From assembly GCA_012295275.1 (NCBI GenBank), contig CM022670.1:23477755-23541754 (forward strand): 64,000 bases of DNA, in the 5' to 3' direction. This DNA comes from Chrysomallon squamiferum. Its lineage: Eukaryota > Mollusca > Gastropoda > Neomphalida > Peltospiridae. The notes under the pieces are model-generated. The model made no database searches, had not been told where the DNA came from, and worked only from the letters and a program-made list of their open reading frames with translations. Shown here one piece after another: positions 1-14,759 of this stretch (its first letter is position 1; each line of letters starts with the position of its first letter). The position numbers and the translations under genes are program-made.

Positions 1-18
1 ATTTTTAGTATTACTCTG

Positions 19-50
<32 letters not shown>

Positions 51-659
51 AAAACAAAAAATAAAATAAATAAATAAATAAATAATTGTATTAAAATCGT
101 GTGTTTGATATTTTGAAAATATTCCTTCGATATTACATGTTAAAAGCGTACATAGCCGATTTTACAATTTTAGTTCCGGTAAGTTTCCTAAATTTATCGC
201 TTTAGTACACAACGTTACTTATAAATACAGTAAACCTGTTTCATGTGCGTCTGCAATGACATTTAATTTACATCATCCATATAATTTATATGCATAATGA
301 AAGCTTTGTTTAGGATTTTTAAGGAGTTTTTTTTTTTTTTTACAAACTATTGGCATTTTCTGTTAGTATGTCGAACACTGTAGAATGCGTCTGCCGGGTC
401 TCTGTTGTATCACTATTACATTATGTTACAGAAAAGGTGGCCCGCTCCAGCGCACAGTAATATTAATGGATAAAATTAGTGTTAAATAATTTGTAATGTC
501 AGTTGGTGCAGTAACTTCTCTGGAACTGGAAAACTGCTTGTGTACGAGAGTACGATGTATCTCGCTTACGAGCTGAACAGTCTGTGCAACAATTAGTGTT
601 ACTGTTTATTTTACTTAACATTTCAATATATTTATCGGTGATTTTATTTTATTTTTTTA

Positions 660-698
<39 letters not shown>

Positions 699-3600
699 TT
701 ATTTTATTTTAAATTGATATATCATTAACATAATTAAGCATGCGTATAAATAATGTTTTTGTGGTATTTATTGGGTAGGTTTTTTTTTTAAGGTTTCGAG
801 TGTGTTGTATTTATTTATTTATTTATTTTTATTACTGTTATTTTTGTTGTTGTTGTTGTTGATGATGTTTTTGTTTGTTGTTGGAGTTAGGTTTTTTAGA
901 GGAGAATGGGGGAGGTTATTTTAAAATAATGATGATAAAACATGAACGTACTGCTGCAACTTCTGTCGATTATAACAATTATTTATTATTTATATATAAT
1001 AATATATTGTAATTTAGTTGACTAATTAACTGTTTTAAGTCAATTGTAAGAATATAAGAACTTTATCTTGATTTCTGATTAGTTTTTTTATGGAGGAATC
1101 CTTTGCAGGTTACATCTCACGGTTAGGTTAACATGCATTCTCCACATTAGGTAAAACAGATATTTGTAATAATTAATCTTTTAACGCATTTATATTAGAA
1201 TATGATGGGACTTGGGCATTGACTAAACAAGAACAAACTGGCTATCACACAAACAAAAATGGAAAGAAATCTCTTAAGCATCACAATTTAGCACTGAAAA
1301 ACGAAAGGACAAAATAACGATGACGTAACAAACTGGGAGTAGTCTAGGCAACACAGGAAGATTTTGAAACAACGTAAGAGAGCTTTCGTCCAACAACAGG
1401 TCACCTCACCTGCTTAAAGTAAAAATAACAACAAAAAAACAAAAAAAAAACATACACAATTATTTGAAATATATATTTAATATCCATGTGACATAAAATA
1501 TTGATAAAAATAATATGATACTAAGATAACATGTAATAAAAGCTTTCATCATTTTGATTTATGATGCCATGCATATAAACTAGTTTTCAGTTTGTTGCCT
1601 ATGAAGGTAACTGGTCGTTTTTCTTTCTTTTGCTATCTAAGAGAAACGAATTTCATAACTTTTGGTGCACCAGTAACAGTTTCACTTTTTCAAAATGCTA
1701 TTTTTCTTTTTTTTTTTTCTCCTTTTTTATTAATTTGATTATTAACCAAAATCTCCTGATATAAATACCAAGCAACATTGATAATCATAAGTACCACTTA
1801 TATTACAAGAGTTAATAATAATAATAATTATTTTTATTATTGTTGTTGTTGTTGCTGTTGTAATCACTGTAATAGTGGTAATGCAGGTAGCAGATCGTTT
1901 GTCTCTCATGACTGGCATTTTCCAGCAATGTGACCAAAGCTTAATATATATTTAAATAAACAATGAAAAATAAAGCTGGAAATAATATTTAACAGACACA
2001 AATTAACATACTTCAAAACCAGTTTTCTGAGATCCAGAAAAAAATTATGATGTACCTGCAGTAGTCCTAGTATCAGTGGTAACAGCAACACTAGCAGTAA
2101 CAGTAGTAATACTAACAGTAGCAGTAACAGTAGTAATACTAATAGTAACAGCAGCAGCTGTAGTGATAGTAGAAGAATAAATAGCAACACTAATACTGAT
2201 AGTAGCAGCAATAGTAATAATAATGATGGTGGTGAAAATATAGTAAACCATTAATTTTTCAAATATGAATATATTCTAGAAAACATTAATTGAAATGCCT
2301 CACCGAACGTTGTAAAATTGAATCCCTTGATCTCACAAATCAAACAGTTATCAAAATATATAAATCTAGTTAATATTATTACTGTAAATAAAATCTATCT
2401 TTCACACTAAGACACTAATCCAGGACTAATAGGCACTCTTACAACAGGAATTATGCAACAATATAATACTGTCAATATATAATGGACAAACATATAAAAA
2501 TGTATTTGTCTACAATAGTAAAATTAGCAAATTCAGTGAATGTTTTATCAGCACAACCATTTATAAACCAAATATATAATAAAAACAAATTTATACTCCA
2601 TTCAAAACAACGATGCTACAGTGTTAGAAAAATGACATAATTGCACTGACCAATTAACGATAAATTCAGAAATTTATAAAAGCAGATTCTCTGTTTGTTC
2701 ATAATTTAATAAAACTATAAATAATAATAATAATAATAATGATATTAGTAACTGTAATAATATTATTATTACATTTTATAAATAAATCCTAAATAATGTC
2801 AGCAATTGTTATATCAAGGGATGAAAATATATTTCTAATTTGCATATTCTGTGGGTGCTCTTTTAATTTCGTTATTTTAATTATTATCTGAATCATCAGA
2901 ATCTTCAACTGGACAGGTCTCAAATATGTACCTGTGATTACTTGGTCCTAATAATGCATGATAACATAATAAACTCAGGCAGACTGGCATTTTCCATTTT
3001 CACCTGATATCAATTTGTACACTGACAGAATAAAATATCACAGTTATTTTTATATTTAATGTATAAAATGACACCTTTTAAAAAGAGAAAATACCAACTT
3101 TCAAGCACCTCTTTAGCCCAGTTATTTTCATGACATACTTTATTGTTAGAAAAGTAATAAATAAAACAATCAGTTGAAAGCTTACAAAACCTTTGTTAAT
3201 TATTTGTTCACATTGTAAAAAATAGCCTACAAGTGGATGGAATTTGTAGAACAAATTAGATCAAAGGAACCATAATTGTTTGATAAAAATACAAATCACT
3301 AATTAATTCTAACAACTCCCTTCTTCTAATTATACTGAATTTTATCCATGATCAATGAATTTCTGTGTAAAATTACAGTCCATGAACATAAACACAATAA
3401 TACTACCTGTGTTCCTGTATTTAATGTGAATATATTATGCTGCTTTCGAAATTAAAAATCAGAAATTCTGAATTAACATTTATCTCCAAATTAACAAAAA
3501 AAAAAAAAAAAACAAAGGAATGTTTGATATTCTAAGGGTTGCCAAATGTAAAACAAATAAAATGTGTGAATATAAAATGTCACCAACTGAATAATAATGT

Positions 3601-4808
3601 ACAATACATAACTATATACTACATTTATAATTTGTCAACAGCAAGATCATAAAGAAATTATATATCAAAATAAAATTCAAAAATCAAAAAATAAATTTAA
3701 AAAAAAACTAGAAGGAAAACACTTTTCTGAATTAGATGTCTGTTGGTAAAAATGGACCTGTCACAATAAAACAGTGAAACATTCCTCTGCAATCACAAAA
3801 ACCAAATCACAGCAAGTGTTCCCATGCAACCACATTAACCATCAGAGAACAGCTTACTAACTAAAACAACTACTACAAAATCACCCACAACCTGTCACAA
3901 CTAATAATAAAAATAATATATCAATAGGAATGGAAACACACATTGTTCTTCTAACGTAATCTCAAATCAACAGTTTTAATTCTGTTCTATTTGTCTATGG
4001 TTTATTTTATATAATACTTCGTTTGCTTCACATCACTCATGTCAATGGATAGGTTTATAATATCATGTTTTTTTACCAAAATATGTCTCAATAAATGCAT
4101 TGTTTTAATATTATAAAGGTTATGACATACAAAAGACTGAGAACCCCCAACTGGCAAAGCCTAAATAAGAAATCAGTTTGCATCACATATTGATTGATTG
4201 TGATAAGATCCAACAATACTGAATATATAATCTTACATCAAGTTATTTATAATGAACAGTTCTACAAGTATTTTATTTTATTTTTTACTTAATTCATAAA
4301 AAATCATGTTCTGTGGGTTAGATCACACTAGTTTAAAACCTTCATTTTTATAGTTCTCATTTTATGGCTTAACTTATTTCCTGATTGAAAGTAATAATAA
4401 TAATAATCCCATATTCCAGTAATTAACAATTTATTCGGATATACTTTCAATATTTAATGTTTTCTGACAACAGGTGCAATATGTGATCAGAGTCGAGATA
4501 GGAAAAAAGCTTAATATTAAAAATGAATTAGAAAATTACTATAGTAGCATGAAAATATATTTTTTACAATTCTCAGTAAAATAAAAAATTTAGAAAAGTT
4601 ATTTTTCATACTACAAGCTCTGATACAAATGAATAATTATCATGCTGAATTCTGAAAACATTCTAATTTGTTTTGTTTTTTTAAATCAAAAAATGTATCA
4701 ACTGTGTAGTTAAGTTATTAAATCATTTATTATTTCTTTAAACAGAGTGTGGCTAGCTTTTCAAACATACCAAAACATGTATTAGTAATATCTAACTATA
4801 ACAACTAT
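1..4808. other. Region without a certain gene, downstream of TMEM65
   Basis: No recognisable protein gene is seen. The stretch is AT-rich, with TAA/ATT microsatellites (about 669-700, 2055-2225, 2719-2740), a poly(A) run near 3497-3513 and several poly(T) runs. The only longer open frames (minus strand, 1906-2251) lie over a CAG/TAA-type repeat and are repeat-encoded. The part nearest 4808 is probably the 3' UTR of the minus-strand TMEM65 gene, but there are too many TTTATT strings (AATAAA on the minus strand) to pick a polyadenylation site. Bases 360-600 are less repetitive and contain several CpGs, so they could be the promoter or first exon of a gene off the left edge; that is only a guess. 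Confidence 0.5.
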
Positions 4809-7800
4809 TCACTTCTTTTCTTCTTCTTTTCCTTTCTCTGCATTCTCAGAATTAAAGAAAAGCAATGGAAACATTCCTAATAAGCAACCCAGGGCTACTC
4901 CAACTGCCCGACCCTGAAAATATAAAATATTCCTGTATTATGAATCAAATGTATGTAAAAGTAAAACAATAAATAAATAAAATCAAAAAATTACATCTGA
5001 ATAATAACAACATAATAAAAGTAATAAACAATAAAAAAAATAAAATATATGTTCATATATTTAAAAGTGTATCTGAATAACTAGTTCTGTGATAATATCA
5101 AAACCATAATGAAAAACTGATATTATAATAAAACTGACAGATTTTTGTTTATCCGATTTGCTGATTCTGTAACATAAACGAGATAATTAAAGCAATGGTT
5201 TTACTAACTAAACCAATAAATTTGATTCTGTAACAAACAGACTTACAAGATTGGAATATCTCTGGGTTCTCTTCATGGTAAATTGTTGTGGGGTCAGAGA
5301 AGGTGCTTTGAAGCCGGCTCTTGCTGCTATGTTTTCAACATATGATGCAGATCTGAATTAAAAACAAATTTATGTATGAAATAATAGCATTTAAAAAAAC
5401 AGAGAACGCTAACTTCCGTAGTCAATAATAAATAATTATAAATGTCTTAACAACCATACTTTTCATTAGTCATTTTCCATTTATAATCAATATTAAAAGT
5501 CTTAGAACTGTTATTGTTTATGTTTGCTTTGATTAACAATGACTTCAAGGTAAAATTTTAAGCCAATGCCCAGGCAGTAAAAAATGTTTACAAATCCAAA
5601 GGAATTAATCTGTAGTTATAATTATCAACAAGAAATAAGATGTGGACACAATTAATAATTTTCAGGCTCATTTAAAGATAAATGTGTTATAATATTTATC
5701 ACTTATTATTTCAACAAAAATATATATTTGTTATTACCCTATTCCTGCAACATCAGAAATAAGATTACCCAAACCAGCAGCTGAAAGTAACCAAAATTTA
5801 ATATTAGAATTTAATGAGACATTTACAGACTGGTATGAAATTCTGGCAAAATTGTTTTAAATTATTATTAATGTAATTCAGTTTGATCATTGATGAAATG
5901 GAAATGTAAATGGTTATTCTAACAAACAGTATGACACATAATACATTCTTTTTTCGTTTTTTTTTTTAATAATATGGAATAACTGTAATAATATAACTAG
6001 CTACATAGAAACCACAAATGTCTAAATGAAAAAAAAATAACAATTTTCTGTCTGAACCAAAAAATACATGAAATAATCACTCTACCTGCCATGGTAGTAA
6101 TTCCTAAGGCTACTCCCAAGTATGCATCTATGTACTCTCCCTGAAAATACAAATAATATGTATCTAATTTTCATTTGTTACATTTTATACCTATTTTATA
6201 CAAATTTTTTTTTATTTTTTATTTAAGAATTAATTATTTTCAAATTTTATATCTATTAACTTTTCTTTGCTATGTTTTGGCCCATTAAGCTGATTATGGT
6301 TAATATGTTGTTATAATAGTAAAAAAAAAAAATTTTTTAAATTAAATGTACTTTATAACTAAATTATAGTGAACATATCTAGATAATAATATAATTTCAT
6401 AAAGCTTCTTTAAAACTCATTTTAACAGTTTCAAAACTGTCAGTTTAACTGGTCAAATTTACACACAAATAATTAACACTCACTGCCACTATCATGAGTA
6501 AGTTGTCAAGAAATCCAAATCCAATAAAAGGTATTGCACTGTGAATGGCAACTGAAATTCAAAAAAAATCAGCTCAGTTTTTTATCGTATCATCAAGAAA
6601 ATATGATTTTATGATTCACCAGCATTTAAATTTTAAATAGATTTTTCATTAATTATTAAATAAATAATAAATAAAATTATTATAATCATAATTATATCTG
6701 CATAGTACATTTATACTATCTAGTTCAATTTCCTTCACTGGAAATATAAAAGATGTGGTATGTATACACAAAGATTAAAAAAAAAAAGGTGAGAAACACA
6801 TAACTGAACTTTTAAAAGAAACAAAACAAAATTTTAAAATTAAATACTTTCTGTCTTACCCATTTTCAGCTGTGCTGTTGAAGGAGGTACTGGAGCAACA
6901 GGTCCTGAAAATAAATTTTAAAAACATGTCTATTGTTAATTAATTCAGCAGTGCTATACCTTGATATACATTGCATAATTAAATGTATAAATATTAGATA
7001 ATATCAAAATAATAAAATTTACAGAATAGTAAATAAACAAAAAAGAAAAAGAAAACATAAAGAATATTAAAATTAAATACAGAACTGTTTCATCTTTATG
7101 ATTTATGTAACATGGTACATCTATACATGTTTTTGTTTTTTTTCTATTATTATTATTATTATAAATTATTATTGAAAATACTCTTTAAAGTTAAAATGAA
7201 ATTGTGTATTTTATTATTATTATTATTATTATTATTAAATAATGATTTATTGTAATAAAGATTTAGAACATTTAAATTATGAAAGGAGGTACAAATATTT
7301 TGATATAAAAAATATTAAAATGATATGAAAAAAGGGCTGTGTAGGAAAACCTCACTAGGTTGGTAATCTAAAAAAGCATAAGACTGATAATAATAAAAAG
7401 AGATATAGAGAGAGATTCACAGTCGTACACACTACGTGTAAGACTCTAAGAATAGGATGAAGTTTTGGTTGAAGGTGATGGATGAGATGGTCAGTCAGAA
7501 ATGATTGCCAAAAACGTGAAGAGATATCTTAATTATAAGTACCTTCTAACAGAAGTCGTTCTTGTTCTAATACTAATACTTCATTGATCAGAAGCTTTCT
7601 CTCGTGAGGTGTTAGAGTGCAAATAAATTCTCTTGCCGACATTTTATCATAAATTAAATTATGAACACTTCTAAAACTGGCATCATCATTTAACAGCAGT
7701 GAATGTGCAACGCCATTCTGATTACTACTAGTGACAGAGGGTAGAACTAATTTTGTTACTGATTTGTGATTCATTAATAATGACCAGCATCGCGTACAAA

Positions 7801-7813
7801 CAATCCGAAACAT
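4809..7813 (-). CDS. TMEM65: Transmembrane protein 65 (mitochondrial inner membrane)
   Basis: Seven exons, in transcript order 7813-7543, 6904-6860, 6551-6484, 6140-6086, 5780-5738, 5352-5247 and 4913-4809, all with GT-AG borders and compatible phases, give a 230-residue protein, close to the usual TMEM65 length of about 240. The N-terminus (MFRIVCTRCWSLLMNHKSV) is basic and hydroxylated like a mitochondrial presequence. Three hydrophobic segments lie near residues 106-128, 130-152 and 197-216, with the family's GFGFLDN, LGNLISDVAGIGSA and GRAVGVALGCLLGMFPLLF patterns. The tail is highly charged (EKGKEEEKK). In mammals TMEM65 sits in the inner mitochondrial membrane and has been linked to mitochondrial ion handling and cardiac intercalated-disc function. 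The gene is divergent from PPT1. The start is the first ATG of an exon that carries the presequence. The family call is firm; the function in this species is inferred. Confidence 0.93.
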
Positions 7814-8197
7814 TGTATAGACTATACTATATCAGAATGTCATTTGTGAAAACAAATTTAATAATAGCAATTCAAGGGAACTTACTCAGTTTCAAAGGGT
7901 TTTAATGTCAGAATTTATCATTTTGTTTTATTTATAATATTTATTATCTGTTATTTTTATGTATTTATTTACTTCTTATTTTTCCCAGTTTTTATTGCAA
8001 AATGAGATTTATTTTTTCTAGCGAATTTCATGTGCTTATAATACTTTAGAATGTATTTTACCTTTTATTATATCTTTACGAATATATATAATAGGTTCTC
8101 CCTTTTGAAACCGGCATGTGACTTTCTGTTGTGAAAAACACCTGTTAGGCTGTTGTCTGAAGCAGTGACAGTAACAAATAATAAACGGATTATCTTA
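7814..8197. promoter_or_regulatory. Shared promoter interval between TMEM65 and PPT1
   Basis: The two start codons point away from each other and are 384 bases apart, so both promoters and both 5' UTRs must lie here unless noncoding upstream exons exist. There is no long microsatellite and no GC-rich island. A stretch with a few more G and C bases lies at about 8095-8165, near the PPT1 end. No convincing TATA box can be singled out in such AT-rich sequence. Calling it a bidirectional promoter rests on geometry alone. Confidence 0.55.
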
Positions 8198-8436
8198 ATG
8201 AACATGATTACTGTTTACGTTTTCGTCTCAATACTGTGCATGTTCCATAGTAACTATGCACAAACACCAGTTGTTATATGGCATGGAATGGGTAAATCTT
8301 TATAATATTTTTTGTTTATTTTGGCTTACGATTACGAGCCTTTCTAAAATATTTATTTATTATAATAGTGTTTAAAGAGTTGTTCTCTTCGTCCGACATC
8401 ACGCAGAAGACAAATGTACATTTTAAAATTACCAAG

Positions 8437-8508
<72 letters not shown>

Positions 8509-11500
8509 TATAAATTATAATAAAACATAAAATAAATTATAATGAAATAAAATAATAATAATTATAAAAAGTTGGGGGAGGCAAAAGTGAATTCATCTAA
8601 AGTTTGAACATTTTTCCTGTTCCTTAATTATTATTTGAAGAAATTTAAATTATGAATAATCTGAAATTCAGTAACTGAATTTATTTTTTATGTGTTTTGA
8701 TGTCATTATGATCTTTTAGAAACAGAAATACTTTCACAGTAGTTAAAAACATGAATAAAAGGTCATAGTCATACCTCCTGCTTACTGTGTTAATTACTTA
8801 TATCCCTGTGAAACTGTATTTCTATAAATTTCTATAATTTTCCCACAGCTGATAAATGTTTGAATAAGAAAACTGGATTAACTTTGTTCATTAATAGTTT
8901 TATTATTGATAAACTGTCCAAATTTATGTTTATGATCCATTTTCATTCAATCCCATTATTTACTGCTGGGGTTTCCACTGATAATTTTTAGGTGACAGCT
9001 GTTGTAATCCTCTTAGCATGGGATCTATTAAGAAGCTTATTGAAGAAAAAGTTCCTGGTGTTTATGTGAGATCACTGGAAATTGGAAACAATATAGCAGA
9101 GGTGAACATAATGCTTGTACTTATAAAATATTAAATATAAAAACAACAACAACAACAACATATAACAATAATAATAATAAAGTAAAAAGCTTCATATAAT
9201 TATATATATATATTTCATATATAACTGTAGGGAACTTGTCAAAACCAAATAGTTCTGGGATCAAGTAAAAAGTTTGTTTTGAAGTGTTGATTGGTTTACT
9301 AAGGTTTTACATTGCAGTATACTTAAATAATGGAGTACTGGAAATTATTCAACTTTGGGTTTTGAGAAGTTTCATTACACACTTAAAATTAACACAATAA
9401 TAAGCTGTTCAAGAAGTTTGGCGGCTGGTACATTTTTATTTTGACTCAAATGATATTTAGAAACAAAATCAAGAAAAACCTATGATAGAACAGATCATTC
9501 TAATGGTATTAAATTCTTCATTTTACACATTATTTCATGTTAAAAAGGTTAATGTCAATCATCAGTGAGTTTGTTATTTAATTTTTAACAGAAAAGTTTA
9601 GGTTAAAGTCATAAAAGTTGGACTGTTTATTCACTGTATATTTACATTTGCAAATAATACATAAATCTCATCAGAATTTTATTTTGTCATTAAACTTAGG
9701 ACATGGAAAATGGATTTTTCTTGAATGTCAACACCCAGCTTGACATGGTTTGTGGTAAACTGAAGAATGACACAAAACTCAATAAAGGATATAATGCCAT
9801 TGGCTTCTCTCAAGGTGGCCAATTTCTGTAAGATTCTTATTTTCAAACTTTCATTAATATAGCCTACTAAGGAAATGCATGAAGTGTAATTTATATATTG
9901 CTTGATAATTAAATTAATGTTTAAATAAAGCTTGTACTTTTTTGTAGTTTTTTGTTGTTGTTTTTTTTTTTATTAAAATATTATTTGTTTATTGATCTTA
10001 GTGAAATGACTGATTTTATCACTCACATTTACATTAAAATGAATCTAAAAGGTTTTCCATGGATTTTTAATTTTGTCTGGCAGTGAAATGGTCATTAGCT
10101 TTTCATCTTTATTTGTACTTCTTTTCAATGTACAGACGAGCTATAGCCCAGAAGTGTCCATATCCACCAATGATCAATTTGATATCAGTTGGAGGCCAGC
10201 ATCAAGGTAATAAAAGCAAACATTAGTCTTTACAATTTAAATGAATGTTTTGAAAAATCACAACAGCATGACAATTTTATTTTGTTGGAATTTCTGTTTT
10301 CTCAGCTAGTTTTAGATTAAATATTTTCATTATTTAATAAAGCCTTGATTTTCATTTTTCTTTCTTTAAATAACTGTTTTATTTTCTTTTATTATTTTAA
10401 TATTAAAATAATATTCAATTCAATTTTTAAAAAAACCCAGAATATTTTCAAAATACAGTTATCCATATTTTTCTTGACATCATTAACATCATTAATATAC
10501 TTTGTAATTTTTATTGAAATATTTAAAATAGAAAAAAAAATCCAGAGATAACAAAAAACAAAACATTTTCAGGTGTTTATGGATTTCCACGGTGCCCTGC
10601 TTCATCCACTATTTGTAATCTGATACGTGAAATGCTCAATCAGGGAGCATACACCAGGTACTGTCTTTTGTGAATAGGTTAAAAATAAACAGTACAGACA
10701 TGTCAATCACCAGTTAACTTAACCTCTGTGGACAGTCTTCAAGTTTTAGTCAAATTAATTAAGAAATTAAATAAAATTACTTATAAGCTTTTTTAGGTTT
10801 TTTCTTTATGTGTGTTATCCATATTTGGTCTTTTTCTGTACAATGCCATTCTTCTTTTTCAGTTTTGTTCAGAACAAGTAAGTAGTCATTTTTTATTTTA
10901 CTAATGATATAAGTATATATTTTTATTTTACAAACCTTTACTCTGCAGAATCGAAATTACTGTTTCAGTCTGCATATAAAATTTCTGCACTGAAAGTTTG
11001 TGATTGTTTCAAAATATTTATTAACTTATCCAAAGTATTTTAAGTTATTAGTGTTACTGCTGCTGAGTTAATTTTACTGGATATTTAAGTATCCAAACGA
11101 TTATACATTCTGTCATTTGCTTAACATTCTCTTGGAAGAATCCATATTTTTTCCTCCTTCTGTTTTTTTCACAGACACACAAACACAGTATATCTGGTTT
11201 ATATGTTGGTTTAAATTACATTTTTGTAATCTAAAATTTGTTTTATTTCAGTTTAGTGCAGGCTGAATACTGGCATGATCCTTTGAATGAAGCAGAATAC
11301 AGAGCAAAGAGCATCTTCCTTGCTGATATTAACCAAGAGAAACCTGTAAGATAATCTACATAAACGATTTTTTTTTATTTTAAAATTTATATATATATTT
11401 TTTTCTTTTTTTTTTTCTTTCTTCATCTTGCCAAAAATGTAGTGAATTTAATAAACAGTTTTAAAGATTTTTTACCAATTCATTGTGACATCAAAAAAAT

Positions 11501-13438
11501 TGAAAATTAGAAAGTAATTTCTGTATATTGAAATATAATCATTTTATTAGAATTTATAAACTGTTTTGACATTACTGTTTATTTACTTTATTGCCAAAGA
11601 GAAATTTGATAACATCTGATTGAAAAATAGCACATGTGGCAAACACTGAAATTTAGTCTATGACATTCATCTTTCAGATAACTTTACCTTAAAATCAGCT
11701 CATAAATACCAGTCAATTTTAATAGAAAGTGATCAAGAGGTGCCCTGAATACATGCCATACTCCCATACCTTATATATGTTGATACCTTATGCCACTGTT
11801 AATACTTGAAAAAATCTGTAAAGTTATAAAGTAGATTATAAATTTTGATGAAATGAAGTTATTTTCATTTACTATTATCAGTATGATTTGTGGCTTAAAA
11901 TAACATTGATTGATAAATGGTATTTTGTGACAGACTAAAAACAGCACTTACAAAACAAACCTGTTGAAGCTGAAGAACATGGTGTTGGTGAAATTTTCTC
12001 AAGACACAATGGTTGTCCCTAAAGAAAGTGAGGTTAGTGTGCCTATATGTCATTTTGGTTTTTTAATTTAGCAATTTTTTCAAAGACAGTTATAATTTTT
12101 TAAATTATAATTATCTTTTTAGGTTTCTTTTTTTCATTATAGACACTTGATTTATTATTGTAATTTATTTATTTATTTACTTTTTTCATAGTAACACAGT
12201 AGCAAAAATGTTCATTTTTAGAAATGTATGTTACAAAATAACAAGTTATTTTATCGTAGCAAAAACAGATGAAAAATTAAAAACGATCCTAATTTTGATG
12301 TTATTGTTGTTGCTTTTATTTATGAAGAGTTTTATTAATTTAATTTATGTTCTTTGAAAATAATCAAAAGATTATACCAGTGTCAATATTTTATTGATAA
12401 TAAACAATTTTAAATGGATATTATTTTTCATTTCATTTATTTTATAAACCTCCTTTTCAATTACTTATTTATATTTTATCTTTATTTTAAATTCTTATTT
12501 ATTCAATTTTTTAATTTTATTTTGATTTATTCTTATTTATTTATTGATTTCAGTGGTTTGGTTTCTACAATCCTGGACAAAGTCAGACTCTGTATAACAT
12601 GACCCAAAGTGAACTCTATAAGAAGGTGAAGTGATAATACTATTTTCATTAACAAAGCAGAAGAAAAAAAAAAAGCTTTTAATCAGAAAACATCTACATA
12701 AATAATATTTATCACTATGTTAGGAATAGACTGCAATTCAGCAGGTAGTTATATAGTGAGATCAAAATTTCAGGATCAATATTTAATAGGTAATAAATAG
12801 GAACAGTCCTTGAAATAATGGCAAGATGTTTTCTACTTCAGATTTTGTTACATATATATAGAGAAATTGTTTTCCACATTATTATATAAGAACAATGGTT
12901 AATACAAGACATGTTGAAATGTCATTAAACATACATTTATAATTATTTGTTTAAATATATCAATTTCATTAGATAATAAATGTCATTTTATACTGATTTT
13001 TAAATTTTCCAAAATGTTGTTTGTGCAGTATTTTCAAATATTGTTAGTTTTCAACTTCTGATGTGGCATTAATGAGGTTGAAGACTTTAGCATGTATTGT
13101 GGTAGCTTGAAATTGTGTTATTTTTTTAGTTTATTATTTTATTATTTGTTTTTAATTAATAAATATTTGTTTATAATTATTTTAAAGAAACAAAATATAA
13201 GAAGAAGATCTCAGGGTTATTGTAGATATGTCAGTAACTTTTATGAAATCAGTAATCAAGGAATGTTTTTTTATTAATTTTGTTTCAGAATTATCTGGGA
13301 CTTCAAGAACTCTACACAAGTGGACGTATCAAATTTCTTATCAGTAATTCCAATCATCTGCAGTTTACCACAGAATGGTTCATAGAAAACATCATCACAC
13401 CATATTTAGCTCCCACCTACTTTGTTACAAACAGTTAA
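8198..13438 (+). CDS. PPT1: Palmitoyl-protein thioesterase 1
   Basis: Nine exons (8198-8291, 8992-9101, 9700-9827, 10136-10206, 10573-10657, 11252-11345, 11934-12032, 12554-12625, 13289-13438) join in frame to a 300-residue protein; human PPT1 has 306. PPT1 is a lysosomal alpha/beta hydrolase that removes thioester-linked fatty acids from S-acylated cysteines. A signal peptide covers about residues 1-21, and the mature protein begins near [19 protein letters not shown]. The nucleophile is Ser105 in GFSQGG. By alignment the acid is Asp218 ([10 protein letters not shown]) and the histidine is His274 (NSNHLQF). Also typical are [25 protein letters not shown] and [11 protein letters not shown]. 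All three catalytic residues are present, so the enzyme should be active. M1 and M3 both precede the signal peptide; I took the first. AATAAA strings downstream (for example about 13710) could serve as polyadenylation signals. Confidence 0.97.
8438..8507. repeat. AAAT/AAT microsatellite in PPT1 intron 1
   Basis: A run of AAAT units passes into a run of AAT units, about 70 bases in all. It lies in the first PPT1 intron, away from splice sites. Confidence 0.9.
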
Positions 13439-14759
13439 AAAAACAGGATTTGTATATTACAGACTCAGAACACATTATATTCTCACACCAAGTCAAATGA
13501 GATTTTATTTATCTTTTTAATGTAAAAATTATTACAAGGTGATACTGGATCTACTTAACTGCAAATATTACACATTTGCGTTCCACTAATTTTAATTATG
13601 ATATTGTGTAAATGAAATCTTTTTGTGTATCATATTGTTTTTTGGTTTTTTTTTGTTCCACCTAAATATACTAACATGTGATAATTACTAATTGTGATAC
13701 TTTAACCAAAATAAATGCAAGTCCCTCATAAACATTTTTCTGATTTTAAATTCAAAATAATGAAATTAAGTTTATCTGTAATTTCAAATGGCAAAAAAAC
13801 TTTGTTTAAAAAATCTGCATCAGTACTAATTATGTACTTTACAATTATTTACTATGTCTTTTTTTATTTTTGCTATGTAACTTACAAATTTTAGAGATTA
13901 CATGAACTTAGTGCATTATTTAAAAAATTTCAGATACTTTTCAGTTTTTGTTAGCTTTGAGCATTTATATAGTGTTTATATTTTTTAATAGATTATTTAT
14001 TTTTTTGTAAACCACGATGTTTATATAAAAATGTAACATAGTTACATGTAGTATCACAATATTTTTCTGGTTTGTTAATAATGATTTCTTAATCAGTCTC
14101 AACTAACATACTAACACCATTTATTTATTTTAAAATATTACTGTACTGAAATCATTAGATAATTTATTACATGTACTGTAAATAAAATAAAATAGAAAAC
14201 CAACTGACTGTATTAAGAGTTAAATCAAACAATATTGAAATATTCTTTCTAGAAATGATTATATAATTTACCAAAAACATTATTCAATTGTGGCAACTTC
14301 AGTGGTCTGAAATAAATATTGTTTTCATACAGTCTTTACCTCTTGAATGTTATTGTTTTACACTGTTTTGTTTACTGAAATTTAATACTGCAAATTTTTT
14401 TTTCTACAATATTTATATATATCAGTTAAAAATGTTTATCATTATCATTGTTGTATTTCTTTTTAACTTTCAGTTTAATAGCACATATTACAGCTTTTTT
14501 CTATTTGGTAATTTTTATTAGAAATTATAAAATAAAGTAATAATCTTATAATTACTGTGACAATTATCATAAGTTATTGCCTGTCATAAAAATTGGACAT
14601 CAATAAATTATATTATTTGCTCTTTTTGATCTGGAAATGGAAGAATCTTAAAGTAGCATTTTCACTGACACTTCATTTTCTGTCACAACTGATAACATAA
14701 TCCAGTGTTTAAAATCTTGTGTTGACTGCTCTTTACAAGATGACGGTTTCCAAATTTGT

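Noticed and set aside
1906-2251. Leucine-rich and threonine-rich open frames
   Set aside because: They are translations of an imperfect CAG/TAA-type repeat with no flanking coding signal.
2877-2991. Small minus-strand open frame ending in an acidic tail (VEDSDDSDNN, stop) behind a good-looking acceptor
   Set aside because: It could be a terminal exon, but no upstream partner exon with matching phase was found before the TMEM65 stop codon, and the sequence matches no family I know.
3085-3150. Minus-strand stretch reading HENNWAKEVLESW
   Set aside because: It looks protein-like, but there is no acceptor/donor pair or neighbouring exon to support it.
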